Shown one piece after another: positions 50,404-58,789 of a stretch of 64,000 bases of DNA. Numbering within the stretch: position 1 is the stretch's first letter; each line of letters starts with the position of its first letter. The position numbers were made by a program, and so were the translations under genes. Source of the stretch: Cohaesibacter sp. ES.047 (GTDB lineage Bacteria; Pseudomonadota; Alphaproteobacteria; Rhizobiales; Cohaesibacteraceae); contig NZ_LT907844.1 of assembly GCF_900215505.1 (NCBI RefSeq), positions 434,001 through 498,000 of the forward strand, given 5' to 3'. The notes beneath the pieces are model-generated. The model worked only from the letters and a program-made list of their open reading frames with translations, was not told the DNA's origin and did no database searches.

Positions 50404-51366
50404 TCAATTTGCAAACTCTAGAAGTTTTTCGATGGAACCTTCGCCAAATTTTTCATTCATTTTTGCGTAGAATGGCTGCATCGCTTCACGAAACGGTTCC
50501 AACTCGGGATATGTGACCGTCAGCCCTTTTTCCTTGAAGAAGCTAAGCAGGTTTCTTTCTCCTTCAAACGTCAGTTCATCAGACACGGAACCTCCGTACT
50601 TGAGTGCCTCTGTCACCCAGTCGCGCTGTTGATCCGAAAGCTTCTGCCAAGTTGCCTCGCTCATCGTCACGGTCATTGCGGCCATGAAGTGCGAAGTCAT
50701 CGCGATATAGTCTTGAACCTCATAGAATTTCATGTTCTCGATGGTTGGCAAAGGGTTCTCTTCCGCGTCGACCTGATTGGTCTGCAATGCAAGATAGACT
50801 TCCTGAAAAGCGACAGGGGATGGCTGAGCTCCAACGGCCTCGGCAAACGCGATCAATTGGTCCACATTTGGGACACGCAACTTCAGGCCCTTCATGTCTT
50901 CTATGGAATTGATCGGCCTGTTTGACGTCATCTGGCGCATGCCAAGATACCAGTTATCAATCGGGTGTAGGTCGTTTGCGACATAATCAGCCTCGATACC
51001 GTCTCCATAACTCGAGGCGATCAGCTTTTCAAATGCCTCAAAACTCGGAAGCACATAAGGCGCACCCAAGAGAGTGAGATTCGGCATCATGTAGTTCAGA
51101 TCGGTGTAGCCGTGAACGAATATGTCCAGTTCACCGAATTGCACCTGTCCGGCCATCGCTCTGAATTCTCCAAGCTGAGAGCTTGGGAAGATGTTGATGT
51201 CCATTGTTCCACCAGAAAGCTCTTTGAGCTTTTCATTCGCTGCTACGGCACCCTTGTAAAGATTGTGTCCGGGAGATTCCTGCATCCCAAGTGAAAGAGT
51301 TTCCGCTTGAGCCGCTGTAACGGGAAGCAAAACCGCACAAACTATGGCGGATACGATCTTTAGCAT
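50404..51366 (-). CDS. dctP: TRAP transporter substrate-binding protein (DctP type)
   Basis: A 320-residue periplasmic protein. A signal peptide covers residues 1-21 (ending AAQAE). The fold landmarks are IFPSSQLGEFRAM, the ligand Arg in GLKLRVPN and a second Arg in GMRQMTSNRPI. TRAP proteins bind a carboxylate through this arginine. Its neighbour is an N-acetylneuraminate-lyase-like enzyme, so sialic acid or a similar 2-oxo acid is a reasonable ligand, by inference. ATG at 51366. Confidence 0.9.
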   Translation of the reverse strand: MLKIVSAIVCAVLLPVTAAQAETLSLGMQESPGHNLYKGAVAANEKLKELSGGTMDINIFPSSQLGEFRAMAGQVQFGELDIFVHGYTDLNYMMPNLTLLGAPYVLPSFEAFEKLIASSYGDGIEADYVANDLHPIDNWYLGMRQMTSNRPINSIEDMKGLKLRVPNVDQLIAFAEAVGAQPSPVAFQEVYLALQTNQVDAEENPLPTIENMKFYEVQDYIAMTSHFMAAMTVTMSEATWQKLSDQQRDWVTEALKYGGSVSDELTFEGERNLLSFFKEKGLTVTYPELEPFREAMQPFYAKMNEKFGEGSIEKLLEFAN

Positions 51367-51419
51367 TACTTTCCTCCTTCATGCTGCAACCGGCAGGTTT
51401 CTATGGGTGTGCCGGTTGA

Positions 51420-52106
51420 TTAAAAACTCAATGCATAAGCATCCATCAAATGCTCTTCGAGTATTGAAGCTGCCTTCACTGGGTCACTCATTCGGATTGC
51501 ATCGACGATCTCTCGGTGTTCGCGCCGCACAGCATCCCAGTGATCTCGATCCGATGCGCGCCCAATTCGGAGTTTAAAAATCTCTCCGATAAAGCTTTCG
51601 TAAAGGTTTGAAACGATTGGATTTTCAAGGCAACCAATTAGGGTTCGGTGAAATGCCTGGTCCGCCAAAAGAAATTCCTCCGGTGCCCCGGCCTCTTCCA
51701 AAGGACGAAGTTGTGCCATCAATCGACCGACATGGTTTACCGCAGAAGCTCGCGCGACAACTCTTACAGCTCCTGTTTCAATGATCTGTCGCAACTGCTC
51801 TAAACTGGCATGTCCTTCTTCCTGCGTCAGAAGAACGGCCACGGTTTCAGCCTGAAATCCGGGCAGAGAATGCACCTTTGGCAAAACAACTCTTGGTCGG
51901 CGCTTACCGCTCGTCTCGAGATATCCGTTGCGTGCCATAATTTGTATCGCGTGATGGATCGTGGGTCTTGAAACTCCGAATTTTTCTGCAAGTGAGCGCT
52001 CCGATGGAAGGCGATCACCTTCCACCAAGACGCCTTCCTTGACCTCATCGACAAGTTGAGATGCGATCCTCTCCCCTGCGGTTTTTGTTTTGCTGTTCGC
52101 AATCAC
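51420..52106 (-). CDS. GntR family regulator with FCD domain
   Basis: A 228-residue regulator. The winged helix is LPSERSLAEKFGVSRPTIHHAIQIM and the FCD domain (about 100-215) follows. The start is a GTG at 52106 after AGGAGAAGC. It is divergent from the lyase-like gene, with a TGGTA-T-TACCA palindrome between them, and likely controls both operons. NanR-like control of sialic acid genes is one possible analogue. Confidence 0.87.
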   Translation of the reverse strand: MIANSKTKTAGERIASQLVDEVKEGVLVEGDRLPSERSLAEKFGVSRPTIHHAIQIMARNGYLETSGKRRPRVVLPKVHSLPGFQAETVAVLLTQEEGHASLEQLRQIIETGAVRVVARASAVNHVGRLMAQLRPLEEAGAPEEFLLADQAFHRTLIGCLENPIVSNLYESFIGEIFKLRIGRASDRDHWDAVRREHREIVDAIRMSDPVKAASILEEHLMDAYALSF

Positions 52107-52169
52107 GCTTGCTTCTCCTTCTCATGTTTGGTAACACGATAAAAAATTACTGTAAAGCCATAATATTTT

Positions 52170-52180
52170 TTGGTATTACC
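52170..52180. promoter_or_regulatory. candidate GntR operator
   Basis: Palindrome TGGTA-T-TACCA in an AT-rich stretch midway between the divergent gntR and lyase-like genes. E. coli NanR recognises GGTATA repeats, so the core is similar. Confidence 0.5.
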
Positions 52181-52225
52181 ATATTGGATTATGGCTCCAC
52201 CTTTGTCAACATAAAGGAAAAGAAA

Positions 52226-53113
52226 ATGCATCCGAAGGAAATCTACTCTGCCTTGGTCACACCATACGGTGAGGATGGCATGGTGAACGAGCGCGCTTTG
52301 ATCAAATTGCTTGAATTTCAAAGTGAGCTAGGCCTGTCCGGCGTATACGTGGGTGGCAGCAGCGGGGAAGGTCCGATGCAAAATAGTTCGGAGCGTGAGA
52401 CAATACTTCAACTCGTCGCTAAACACGGAGCAGGATTGAAGAAAATCGCTCATATAGGAACGATCGCGACAGAAGAATCTTTACGATTGTCAAAGGTTTC
52501 CAATGATTGCGGCTACGATGCAATTTCCGCGATATCACCTTTTTACTATGGTTTTTCGGAATCTGAAGTGATGCAACACTATTTCACGCTTGCACAGAAT
52601 ACATCAGTTCCTCTAATCGTCTATAACTTTCCAGCGAGAAATCTTGGCCTCAGCTTCGAAGCATGTTGCAAACTGCTCGAGCACAAGAATATAGAGGGGG
52701 TAAAATTCACCTCATCTGACCTATACACTCTTGATCGTATCAAGAGAGCATTCCCTGAGAAGATAATTTACAATGGCTTCGATGAAATGACACTAGCAGG
52801 TCTGTCGATGGGTGCTGACGGCTGCATCGGAACGACTTTCAATTTCATGGGAGACTTGATTGTTGCAATTGCTGAACTCTTTCAACTCGGAAAAATGCCA
52901 GAAGCACTGGAACTGCAAGGCATGGCCAACGAACTGATTGAGGCCGTTTATCCCAGCATCATCAATGGCACTAAATATGTGGTCTCTCAGATGGGTGTAC
53001 CTTGTGGAGAAGCCAGAAAACCTTTCCAGCAATTGAACTGGGCTGATGACGCAGAGCTTCAGAACAGGATTTCGCGTCTCCTGCATTGGAGACAAGCCCG
53101 ATCCGCTGCTTAA
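52226..53113 (+). CDS. DHDPS/N-acetylneuraminate lyase family protein
   Basis: A 295-residue class I aldolase. GVYVGGSSGEGPM near residue 40, the Tyr in PLIVYNFPAR (near 137) and the Schiff-base Lys in EGVKFTSSDLYTL (near 164) are in place. YNGFDEMTLAGLSMGADGCIG is closer to NanA than to DapA. It may cleave N-acetylneuraminate or another 2-keto-3-deoxy acid. ATG at 52226 after AAGGAAAAG. It is adjacent to a TRAP importer and divergent from its regulator. No NanK or NanE genes are seen nearby. Confidence 0.83.
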   Translation: MHPKEIYSALVTPYGEDGMVNERALIKLLEFQSELGLSGVYVGGSSGEGPMQNSSERETILQLVAKHGAGLKKIAHIGTIATEESLRLSKVSNDCGYDAISAISPFYYGFSESEVMQHYFTLAQNTSVPLIVYNFPARNLGLSFEACCKLLEHKNIEGVKFTSSDLYTLDRIKRAFPEKIIYNGFDEMTLAGLSMGADGCIGTTFNFMGDLIVAIAELFQLGKMPEALELQGMANELIEAVYPSIINGTKYVVSQMGVPCGEARKPFQQLNWADDAELQNRISRLLHWRQARSAA

Positions 53114-53148
53114 CGATTCAACCTCCCTTGTTTTGACGGTTAAGCAGC

Positions 53149-53181
53149 GCAGTCGGGAGAACTCCAGCCCCTCCCGACTGC
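53149..53181 (+). terminator. hairpin after the lyase-like gene
   Basis: Perfect 11-bp stem GCAGTCGGGAG/CTCCCGACTGC with an 11-nt loop, 36 nt after the stop. No long T run follows, so it may be a weak terminator or a 3' stabilising hairpin. Confidence 0.55.
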
Positions 53182-53296
53182 ATTCGATCTTGTCACTCAG
53201 TAGAGTACCGAGCTTTTCAAACGCGAAGCGGGTTCCCCACGGACAGGAAAAGCAGAGTGACTCAGAATGAAGTAAAGGAGTTCGATATCTGAGAGT

Positions 53297-53419
53297 TTAG
53301 AGAATCTTCTCGAAACCTTGCTTGAATTTGCCCAATAGGGCATCCCATGTTGCCAAGGCGAATGGCACAACAAAGCAGCCTCCGGCAATATAGAGCCAGC
53401 GCGCTCTGGGTCGCGTCAA
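53297..53419 (-). CDS. possible 40-residue small membrane protein
   Basis: An open frame of 40 codons from a TTG at 53419, with one predicted membrane helix (WLYIAGGCFVVPFALATW) and a basic tail. It lies 37 nt after the stop of the AbrB-type gene, in the same frame, and has only a weak AAGG directly before the start. It could be a small protein or a 3' remnant. I do not recognise a family. Confidence 0.3.
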   Translation of the reverse strand: MTRPRARWLYIAGGCFVVPFALATWDALLGKFKQGFEKIL

Positions 53420-53455
53420 GCCTTGACTTCGTTCAGGGAGAACAACTCGGGAAGT

Positions 53456-54520
53456 CTAAGAACGTCGGTTCAACTCCTCATATTTCGCCAGCTTTCGCAG
53501 CAAACGAGCAGCGATTGGTGCTCCGGTGATGACGATGATCACTCGAAAGACGTGATGCACCACAACAAACCCCATATCAGCTCCCAAGAGCATCGCCAAT
53601 AGGGCCATTTCTGCCTGACCTCCGGGCGAGAAGGCAAGAAACGCATCCAGCGGCGGAGCAAACTCGAGCAGGCTGATCACTTCGGTGAACAACGCCGACA
53701 TGGCGGCGAGGATCAGGACGAACAAAACTGCGGACAAGACGAAACGGCCAAGTTCTCGCAAAGTGACTCCGATATAGTGGGCACCGATGCTGAGGCCAAT
53801 AAGAAGCTGAGCTGCCAAGATGGCTTCACGCGGGGGTCTGGCATGTAGCAGATCAAGTTGGGTGAAACAGGCCGCCAAAATCATCGGCCCGAGAATGGCC
53901 GCCCCAAACAATTTCAGGCGAACGGCTAGAAACCATCCTCCCAGCGCTGCAACAATCATAAGGACGAGCTCAACCGCCGGGAGATCCCTCGTCGATGCAC
54001 CGATGGGATGGTCAAAACCGACTCCATAGAAGTGGGTCGCGATGACTGGAGCCAAGGTGATGATAACGAGGACGCGCGTCGCATGAATAAGTGACAAGGC
54101 ACGGGCATCGCCACCCGCTTCCTGCCCAAAAATGACCATGTCCTGTAATCCACCAGGCATGGCGGCATACCAAGCTGTCACCCGGTCGTAGCCAAAATGG
54201 AGAAAGAAGGGCAAACCGACAACAGCGATGAGACCGATAAAAAGTGGAATGAGCGCGATAGTGAAAGCCATGTGCGGCAAGGCATGAACCACGTCGGGTG
54301 TTATCGAGGCTCCCGCAGCAACACCGAGAACAGTTCGGGCGGTCTTCGAAAGAAGACCGACTCCCTTGAACGGAAGCCGCAAAAGTGCCGCCATAAGACA
54401 GGCAAAGAGAGAACCAAACAGAAATGGAAGCGGCAACCCCACTACCAAAAAGAGAGCGGCGCCCGCTAAAGCAATAGCAAGCCCGCTCACCTGTTGGGTC
54501 ATTGGTTTGAACCGGCCCAT
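53456..54520 (-). CDS. AbrB family membrane protein (putative ammonia monooxygenase annotation)
   Basis: A 354-residue protein with about 10 hydrophobic helices and two similar halves, each with the motif PxxLFGSLFACLMAALL / GGQAEMALLAMLLGAD. This family (AbrB duplication, often mis-annotated as ammonia monooxygenase) is common next to TctABC carboxylate transporter genes. A tail fragment of such a gene lies 2 bp upstream. The function is unknown; a transport or regulatory role in carboxylate uptake has been suggested. ATG at 54520. Confidence 0.82.
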   Translation of the reverse strand: MGRFKPMTQQVSGLAIALAGAALFLVVGLPLPFLFGSLFACLMAALLRLPFKGVGLLSKTARTVLGVAAGASITPDVVHALPHMAFTIALIPLFIGLIAVVGLPFFLHFGYDRVTAWYAAMPGGLQDMVIFGQEAGGDARALSLIHATRVLVIITLAPVIATHFYGVGFDHPIGASTRDLPAVELVLMIVAALGGWFLAVRLKLFGAAILGPMILAACFTQLDLLHARPPREAILAAQLLIGLSIGAHYIGVTLRELGRFVLSAVLFVLILAAMSALFTEVISLLEFAPPLDAFLAFSPGGQAEMALLAMLLGADMGFVVVHHVFRVIIVITGAPIAARLLRKLAKYEELNRRS

Positions 54521-54522
54521 TC

Positions 54523-54638
54523 TCAGCCTTCCGAACTCACAGCCTCATCCTGTCCAGATATCCTCAAGACGCGAACAAGAACGGGTGTCAGGATAACGAG
54601 AGCAGTTGCAGCAAAGACGAAGAGCGCGATCGGATGAT
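54523..54638 (-). pseudogene. 3' remnant of a TctA-like carboxylate transporter gene
   Basis: About 38 codons remain, encoding a membrane helix (HPIALFVFAATALVILTPVLV) and a charged tail. TctA proteins end this way and TctA genes precede AbrB-type genes elsewhere. It is cut at CTAG by the IS481 element, and the rest of the gene is not on the other side. Identification is tentative because so little is left. Confidence 0.5.
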
Positions 54639-54642
54639 CTAG

Positions 54643-55647
54643 GGTGTTTGATCCCATGCTTTGATGGTGCACCTTTCTCATTTGAATGGAGGGAAGCACT
54701 ATGGGCCAAGTTCTACACGGCAGCGCCACGACGACAGAGGCAGTCCGTCGAGCAATACAAAATAGTCAAGAGAGCCTGAGAGTGCTTTCCAAGCGATACG
54801 GCATCAATCAGAAAACGGTCGTCAAGTGGAAGACGCGCACCTCACAAGCGGACTTAAGAACCGGACCGAAGGAGCCACGTTCGACTGTGCTTTCGCGGCA
54901 AGAAGAAGCGACCATTGTCGCCTTCCGCAGGCATACCTTGTTGCCTCTCGACGACTGCCTTTATGCACTCCAGCCGACAATCCCGCATCTGACGCGCTCT
55001 TCACTGCACAGATGCCTGCAACGACACGGAGTTTCGCGACTACCGAGTGTCGAAGGCGACAAGCAGCCAAAGAAGCGTTTCAAGAGCTATCCGATCGGCT
55101 ATTTCCATATCGATATTGCCCAGGTACAGACAGCTGAAGGCAAGCTCTATCTCTTTGTGGCTATTGACCGGACTTCCAAGTATGCCTTCGTTGAACTCTA
55201 TACCAAGGCAGGAAAGATGAATGCTGCACAGTTCCTGCGCAATCTGGTCGCCACTGTGCCCTATACCATCCATACTGTTCTGACCGACAATGGCATCCAG
55301 TTCACCAATCGGTCTCGCGATCTCCATGAGTTCCAGCACATCTTTGACCGGGTCTGCACTGGAAACGGCATTGAACACCGCCTGACAAAAGTGAAGCACC
55401 CATGGACCAACGGTCAGGTCGAGAGGATGAACCGGACTATTAAGGATGCCACCGTCAAACGGTTCCATTACGACGATCACGAGCAACTCCAGAAGCATCT
55501 GGCTGTTTTCATAGATGCCTACAACTTCGCTAGACGATTGAAGACGCTAAGGGGCCTGACCCCATACGAATTTATCTGCAAAAAGTGGACAGAGGATCCG
55601 GAAAGATTCAAAATGAATCCGATCCATCAAATCCCGGGACCGAACAC
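54643..55647 (+). mobile_element. IS481 family insertion sequence
   Basis: About 1.0 kb with imperfect inverted ends (GTGTTTGATCCC and GGGACCGAACAC) and CTAG directly outside on both sides (54639-54642 and 55648-55651), the target preferred by several IS481 elements. The left flank is a TctA-like gene and the right flank an IS630 gene, so the original partner halves are missing and a deletion occurred at the element. Confidence 0.85.
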
Positions 55648-55651
55648 CTAG
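54701..55651 (+). CDS. IS481 family transposase
   Basis: A 316-residue transposase. The helix-turn-helix (LRVLSKRYGINQKTVVKWK) is at about 20-45, and the integrase core has YFHIDIAQVQT (Asp), LTDNGIQFTN (Asp) and WTNGQVERMNRTIK (Glu). All DDE residues are intact. ATG at 54701 after GGAGGG. The stop TAG at 55649-55651 is part of the CTAG target copy outside the element. Confidence 0.9.
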   Translation: MGQVLHGSATTTEAVRRAIQNSQESLRVLSKRYGINQKTVVKWKTRTSQADLRTGPKEPRSTVLSRQEEATIVAFRRHTLLPLDDCLYALQPTIPHLTRSSLHRCLQRHGVSRLPSVEGDKQPKKRFKSYPIGYFHIDIAQVQTAEGKLYLFVAIDRTSKYAFVELYTKAGKMNAAQFLRNLVATVPYTIHTVLTDNGIQFTNRSRDLHEFQHIFDRVCTGNGIEHRLTKVKHPWTNGQVERMNRTIKDATVKRFHYDDHEQLQKHLAVFIDAYNFARRLKTLRGLTPYEFICKKWTEDPERFKMNPIHQIPGPNT

Positions 55652-56221
55652 CCTCATCTTGCCACCAAATCTCGATGGGCTTGTTCTTTGGCAAATGGCC
55701 TACATGCGCTGCCAACGTTGCGGAGAAGTTTTTTTGAAAGCATCAATGACTTCAGGCTTTTGTTCTGGATGTTGAGGTCGACCAGATATGCGCACATACC
55801 CCATGCGGCGCAAAAGATCCCGTACTCCACGTTCCTTGTAGGAGACCCCAAACCGCTCTTGGATCACACGCACCAGATCCTGGCTACGCCAGACAGAGAC
55901 GCCGTCCTTCTCAGGATCAGGACCGGTTTCAACGATAGCAACAAACTCTTCGAGCTGTTCTGGGCTCAAGCGCATGGGAGCGCCGGTTGCTTTGATGTCG
56001 ACAAGACCATCGGTGCCTTGCTCATTGAAGCGAAGAACCCAATCTCGCAAAGTCTGGCGGTCCATACCGCCGACTTTGGCGGCATCAGCACGGTTCATGC
56101 CGTCATAGACAGCCGCAATGGCCAGTAGGCGGCGGCTCTGTTTGGCATTGCGGCATCCTTTGGCAAGACGGCGCAAACTATCGGCGTCAAAAGCATCGCT
56201 AAGAATCAAAGCGGCAGACAT
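55652..56221 (-). pseudogene. IS630 transposase, N-terminal part
   Basis: The first frame is intact and identical in protein sequence to that at 47427, and the second frame is present only over its first codons, up to the CTAG where IS481 sits. The DDE domain is lost, so it is inactive. Confidence 0.88.
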
Positions 56222-56301
56222 GGCAAAATCTCCTTTGCCATGTTGAATCACGCCAGTGCTAAAAATGGAATCCCTAAAGAGTCAGAACTTCACGCCCTTG
56301 G
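55652..56301 (-). mobile_element. truncated IS630 element
   Basis: The left 650 bp of an element of the same type as 47347-48503, in opposite orientation, ending at CCAAGG with TA outside (56302-56303). The part that should hold the catalytic domain is missing beyond the IS481 element. Confidence 0.85.
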
Positions 56302-56377
56302 TATGACACATGACCGTACCCGATCACATGTCTGAATTGCTGAAATTATCTCTTGCACTAAACGGGGCATCCACACA

Positions 56378-56530
56378 TGGGAAGCTGATCTGATCATCTG
56401 CAAGCGAACCCGCCCTGTGCTTGTGATCCACGAGAGAAAATTCCGGGTTACCCTGGCTGCTCGCATGACCGGCAAGAGCGCGGCCGAAACAGTCTCGGTG
56501 ATGATGTCTATCTTCAGTCGCCTGGATACC
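56378..56530 (+). pseudogene. IS30 family transposase fragment
   Basis: 51 codons in one frame read WEADLIICKRTRPVLVIHER followed by a KFRVTLAARMTGKSAAETVS-like segment, the core of IS30 transposases around the first catalytic Asp. Both ends are lost. It is a remnant only. Confidence 0.75.
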
Positions 56531-56577
56531 GTATCCTCTGATCACTCCTGTCAAAGACCGCGAAACTGACACGCCTG

Positions 56578-56700
56578 CCTGAAAACTTCGGCATCTTCGA
56601 TTTCGAATTGTCAGGAGCTGAAATGCAAGCCATCCACGCCTTGGCAAAGCCTGAAGGATGGATCATTTCCCAGTCGGATCTTGGCTCGGAATGGGACTAA
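56578..56700 (+). pseudogene. 3' remnant of an aldo/keto reductase gene
   Basis: 41 codons end at TAA 56698-56700. NFGIFDFELSGAEMQAIHAL followed by AKPEGWIISQ and a final EWD matches the C-terminus of 2,5-diketogluconate reductase-like aldo/keto reductases. The 5' part of the gene is absent. Confidence 0.65.
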
Positions 56701-56701
56701 A

Positions 56702-56752
56702 GCTAGTGAAAACTAGCGAAGTCTACCGGAGTAGACCGAAATTTGGTATACC
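56702..56752. repeat. two small hairpins and a GGTATACC palindrome
   Basis: GCTAGT-GAAA-ACTAGC (56702-56717) has a stable GAAA tetraloop. GTCTAC-CGGA-GTAGAC (56721-56736) follows at once. GGTATACC (56745-56752) within TTTGGTATACC looks like the core of a GntR-type operator. They lie between the reductase remnant and the 3' end of dctM and may belong to a lost promoter or terminator. The rest of 56753-56891 shows nothing. Confidence 0.45.
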
Positions 56753-56891
56753 CCGGTAGTTTTGAGGTATAAATCGATAGCCTCGCAATCTGTTCGGTTC
56801 GAGCATCTCGCCGCTTCACCTACGCCCCAAGTCTCTGCCAGTTTTATGGCGCAGAGCAACCATCAAACACCACCATTCTTAATCCAGCCCG

Positions 56892-58193
56892 TCAACTTAA
56901 GAACAGGCCGACCATCGTCATGGACAAAGCGGGTATGAATGTCACCGCCATCAACATCACCAGCATCACGATATAGAAGGGCAATGTTGCCTTCGTTATT
57001 TTCTCGATACTGACCCCTGATATGGCACTCCCCAAGAACAAGGTACTCCCGACCGGTGGTGTGAGCAGTCCGATTCCCAAATTAAGCACCATGATCACAC
57101 CAAAATGGATAGGATCAATACCGATCTGCTTGGCGATGGGAAGCAAAATGGGAGTACAGATCAAGATCAGAGACGACATATCCATCAACATACCCATGAA
57201 GAGCAAAAATAGGTTGATGATCAGTAGCACGATGATCGGATTTTCCGAGATGGTGAAAATGCCTTGCGCGATCAATGCTGGCACTTTTAGGAAAGCCAAC
57301 AGCCAGCCAAAGGCCGTCGATGTTCCGATCAGGATCATGACGATCCCCAAGGTTTTAATCGAACGGGTCAGAATAGGCCAGATTTCCGATAGCGGGATCT
57401 TTCGATAGACAAAGAAAGTGATAAAGAAGGCATAAGCTGTCGCCACCGCAGCCGATTCCGTGGCTGTAAAGATGCCGGAAATCACCCCGATCACAACGAT
57501 CAGCACAGTGCCCAGACCAAGCAATGCGTCCCAGAAAGAGCGGCACAATTCGCGCATTTCGAATTTGTTGCCCGTAGGGTAGTTCTTCACTCGCGACGCG
57601 ATATAGGCATAGACCATCAAGGCGATGCCCAGCAGCACGCCGGGCACCATCCCTGCCAGAAACAACCCACCAATCGAGACACCGCCAGCAGCGAGGGCAT
57701 AAATCACCATATTGTGGCTGGGTGGCACCAAGACCCCTTGCACCGAACTGGTGATCGTCACCGCAGTGGAGAAGGACTCATCATACCCCTTTTTCTTCAT
57801 CATCGGGATCAGCATCTTGCCGATGGCCGTGGTGTCCGCGGCCGAGGAGCCAGAAATGCCGCCAAAGAACATGGATGCCAGAATGTTGACCATGGCCAAC
57901 CCTCCGCGCATCCATCCCACCAGCGCAGTCGCAAAGGCTACCAGCTTGTCGGCGATCCCCCCTGCAGACATGATGTCGCCAGCCAAAATGAAAAAGGGCA
58001 CCGCAAGCAACACGAAAACATTGAGCCCCTTGACCATATTCTGGGCCACCATCATCAACGGCAATCCCAGATAAAGGGTCGTAACAACGCTTGAAATGCC
58101 GATTGCAAAAACGATCGGCAGGCGCAAAATGATCATTGTTAGGAATGATCCAATCAACAACACAGTTGCCGGAATGTCGGTCAGTATTTCCAT
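56892..58193 (-). CDS. dctM: TRAP transporter large permease (DctM type), second system
   Basis: A 433-residue membrane protein with about 12 helices and the motifs MFFGGISGSSAADTTAIG and GVLVPPSHNMVIYAL. It is only moderately similar to the DctM at 48619. It lies 2 nt after the dctQ gene, in the order dctP-dctQ-dctM. It is the last gene before the remnant region. Confidence 0.92.
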   Translation of the reverse strand: MEILTDIPATVLLIGSFLTMIILRLPIVFAIGISSVVTTLYLGLPLMMVAQNMVKGLNVFVLLAVPFFILAGDIMSAGGIADKLVAFATALVGWMRGGLAMVNILASMFFGGISGSSAADTTAIGKMLIPMMKKKGYDESFSTAVTITSSVQGVLVPPSHNMVIYALAAGGVSIGGLFLAGMVPGVLLGIALMVYAYIASRVKNYPTGNKFEMRELCRSFWDALLGLGTVLIVVIGVISGIFTATESAAVATAYAFFITFFVYRKIPLSEIWPILTRSIKTLGIVMILIGTSTAFGWLLAFLKVPALIAQGIFTISENPIIVLLIINLFLLFMGMLMDMSSLILICTPILLPIAKQIGIDPIHFGVIMVLNLGIGLLTPPVGSTLFLGSAISGVSIEKITKATLPFYIVMLVMLMAVTFIPALSMTMVGLFLS

Positions 58194-58195
58194 TT

Positions 58196-58699
58196 CTAAC
58201 TATTGCACTCCAGCTCAACATAATTTTCGCCCGGAACGGACAGAATTGCGAGGATACGTTCGATGGATGCCAATGCAATGATCACACCGGAAACAGGCAC
58301 CGCGGTATAAAGCCAGGTGGCTGAGACCCCCATGCCGGGCATGATGTTGCGCAAGGTGAGCTCTGCGAGCTTCATGCCTTCGGTCGCCATAAAAACCGCG
58401 AACAGCAAAATCAGGGTATGATTGAAAAGATCGACGATACGAATTGCCCGACTTGGCAGGAAAGACTGCAAAATCGAGATCGCAAGATGCCGTTTTTCCT
58501 TGATCGCTTCGGCTGGGCTGAGCAAACAGAACCAGACCATAAACAGCAATGAAAATTCCTCGACCCATGCCGGGGCATTATTCAGCACAAAACGGGCGAA
58601 TACTGCATAACAGATCAGGACAACTTGAAGGATGAGCATCACGTTGCAGGCATGCCTGACAACGAGATATATGGGGCGGGAGATCGGCTCAAGAGTCAT
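58196..58699 (-). CDS. dctQ: TRAP transporter small permease (DctQ type), second system
   Basis: A 167-residue protein with four membrane helices and the motif WVEEFSLLFMVWFCLLSPAEAIKEKRHLAIS. The ATG at 58699 is preferred; a longer frame starts inside the hairpin 58739-58773 and is unlikely to be translated. It pairs with the DctM that follows. Confidence 0.85.
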   Translation of the reverse strand: MTLEPISRPIYLVVRHACNVMLILQVVLICYAVFARFVLNNAPAWVEEFSLLFMVWFCLLSPAEAIKEKRHLAISILQSFLPSRAIRIVDLFNHTLILLFAVFMATEGMKLAELTLRNIMPGMGVSATWLYTAVPVSGVIIALASIERILAILSVPGENYVELECNS

Positions 58700-58738
58700 T
58701 GGCACTCGCAAAGACTGGAATTGGGAACTGGATTTTTG

Positions 58739-58773
58739 CTCAGGGAGCCCCGACCAAAGCCGGGATCCCTGAG
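58739..58773 (-). other. intercistronic hairpin between dctP and dctQ
   Basis: Outer arms CTCAGGGA and TCCCTGAG and an inner CCCG/CGGG pair form a strong stem, with no T run after it on the minus strand. Such hairpins after a binding-protein gene often protect its message and let it be made in excess. Confidence 0.55.
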
Positions 58774-58789
58774 CAGCCATCAATTGACT

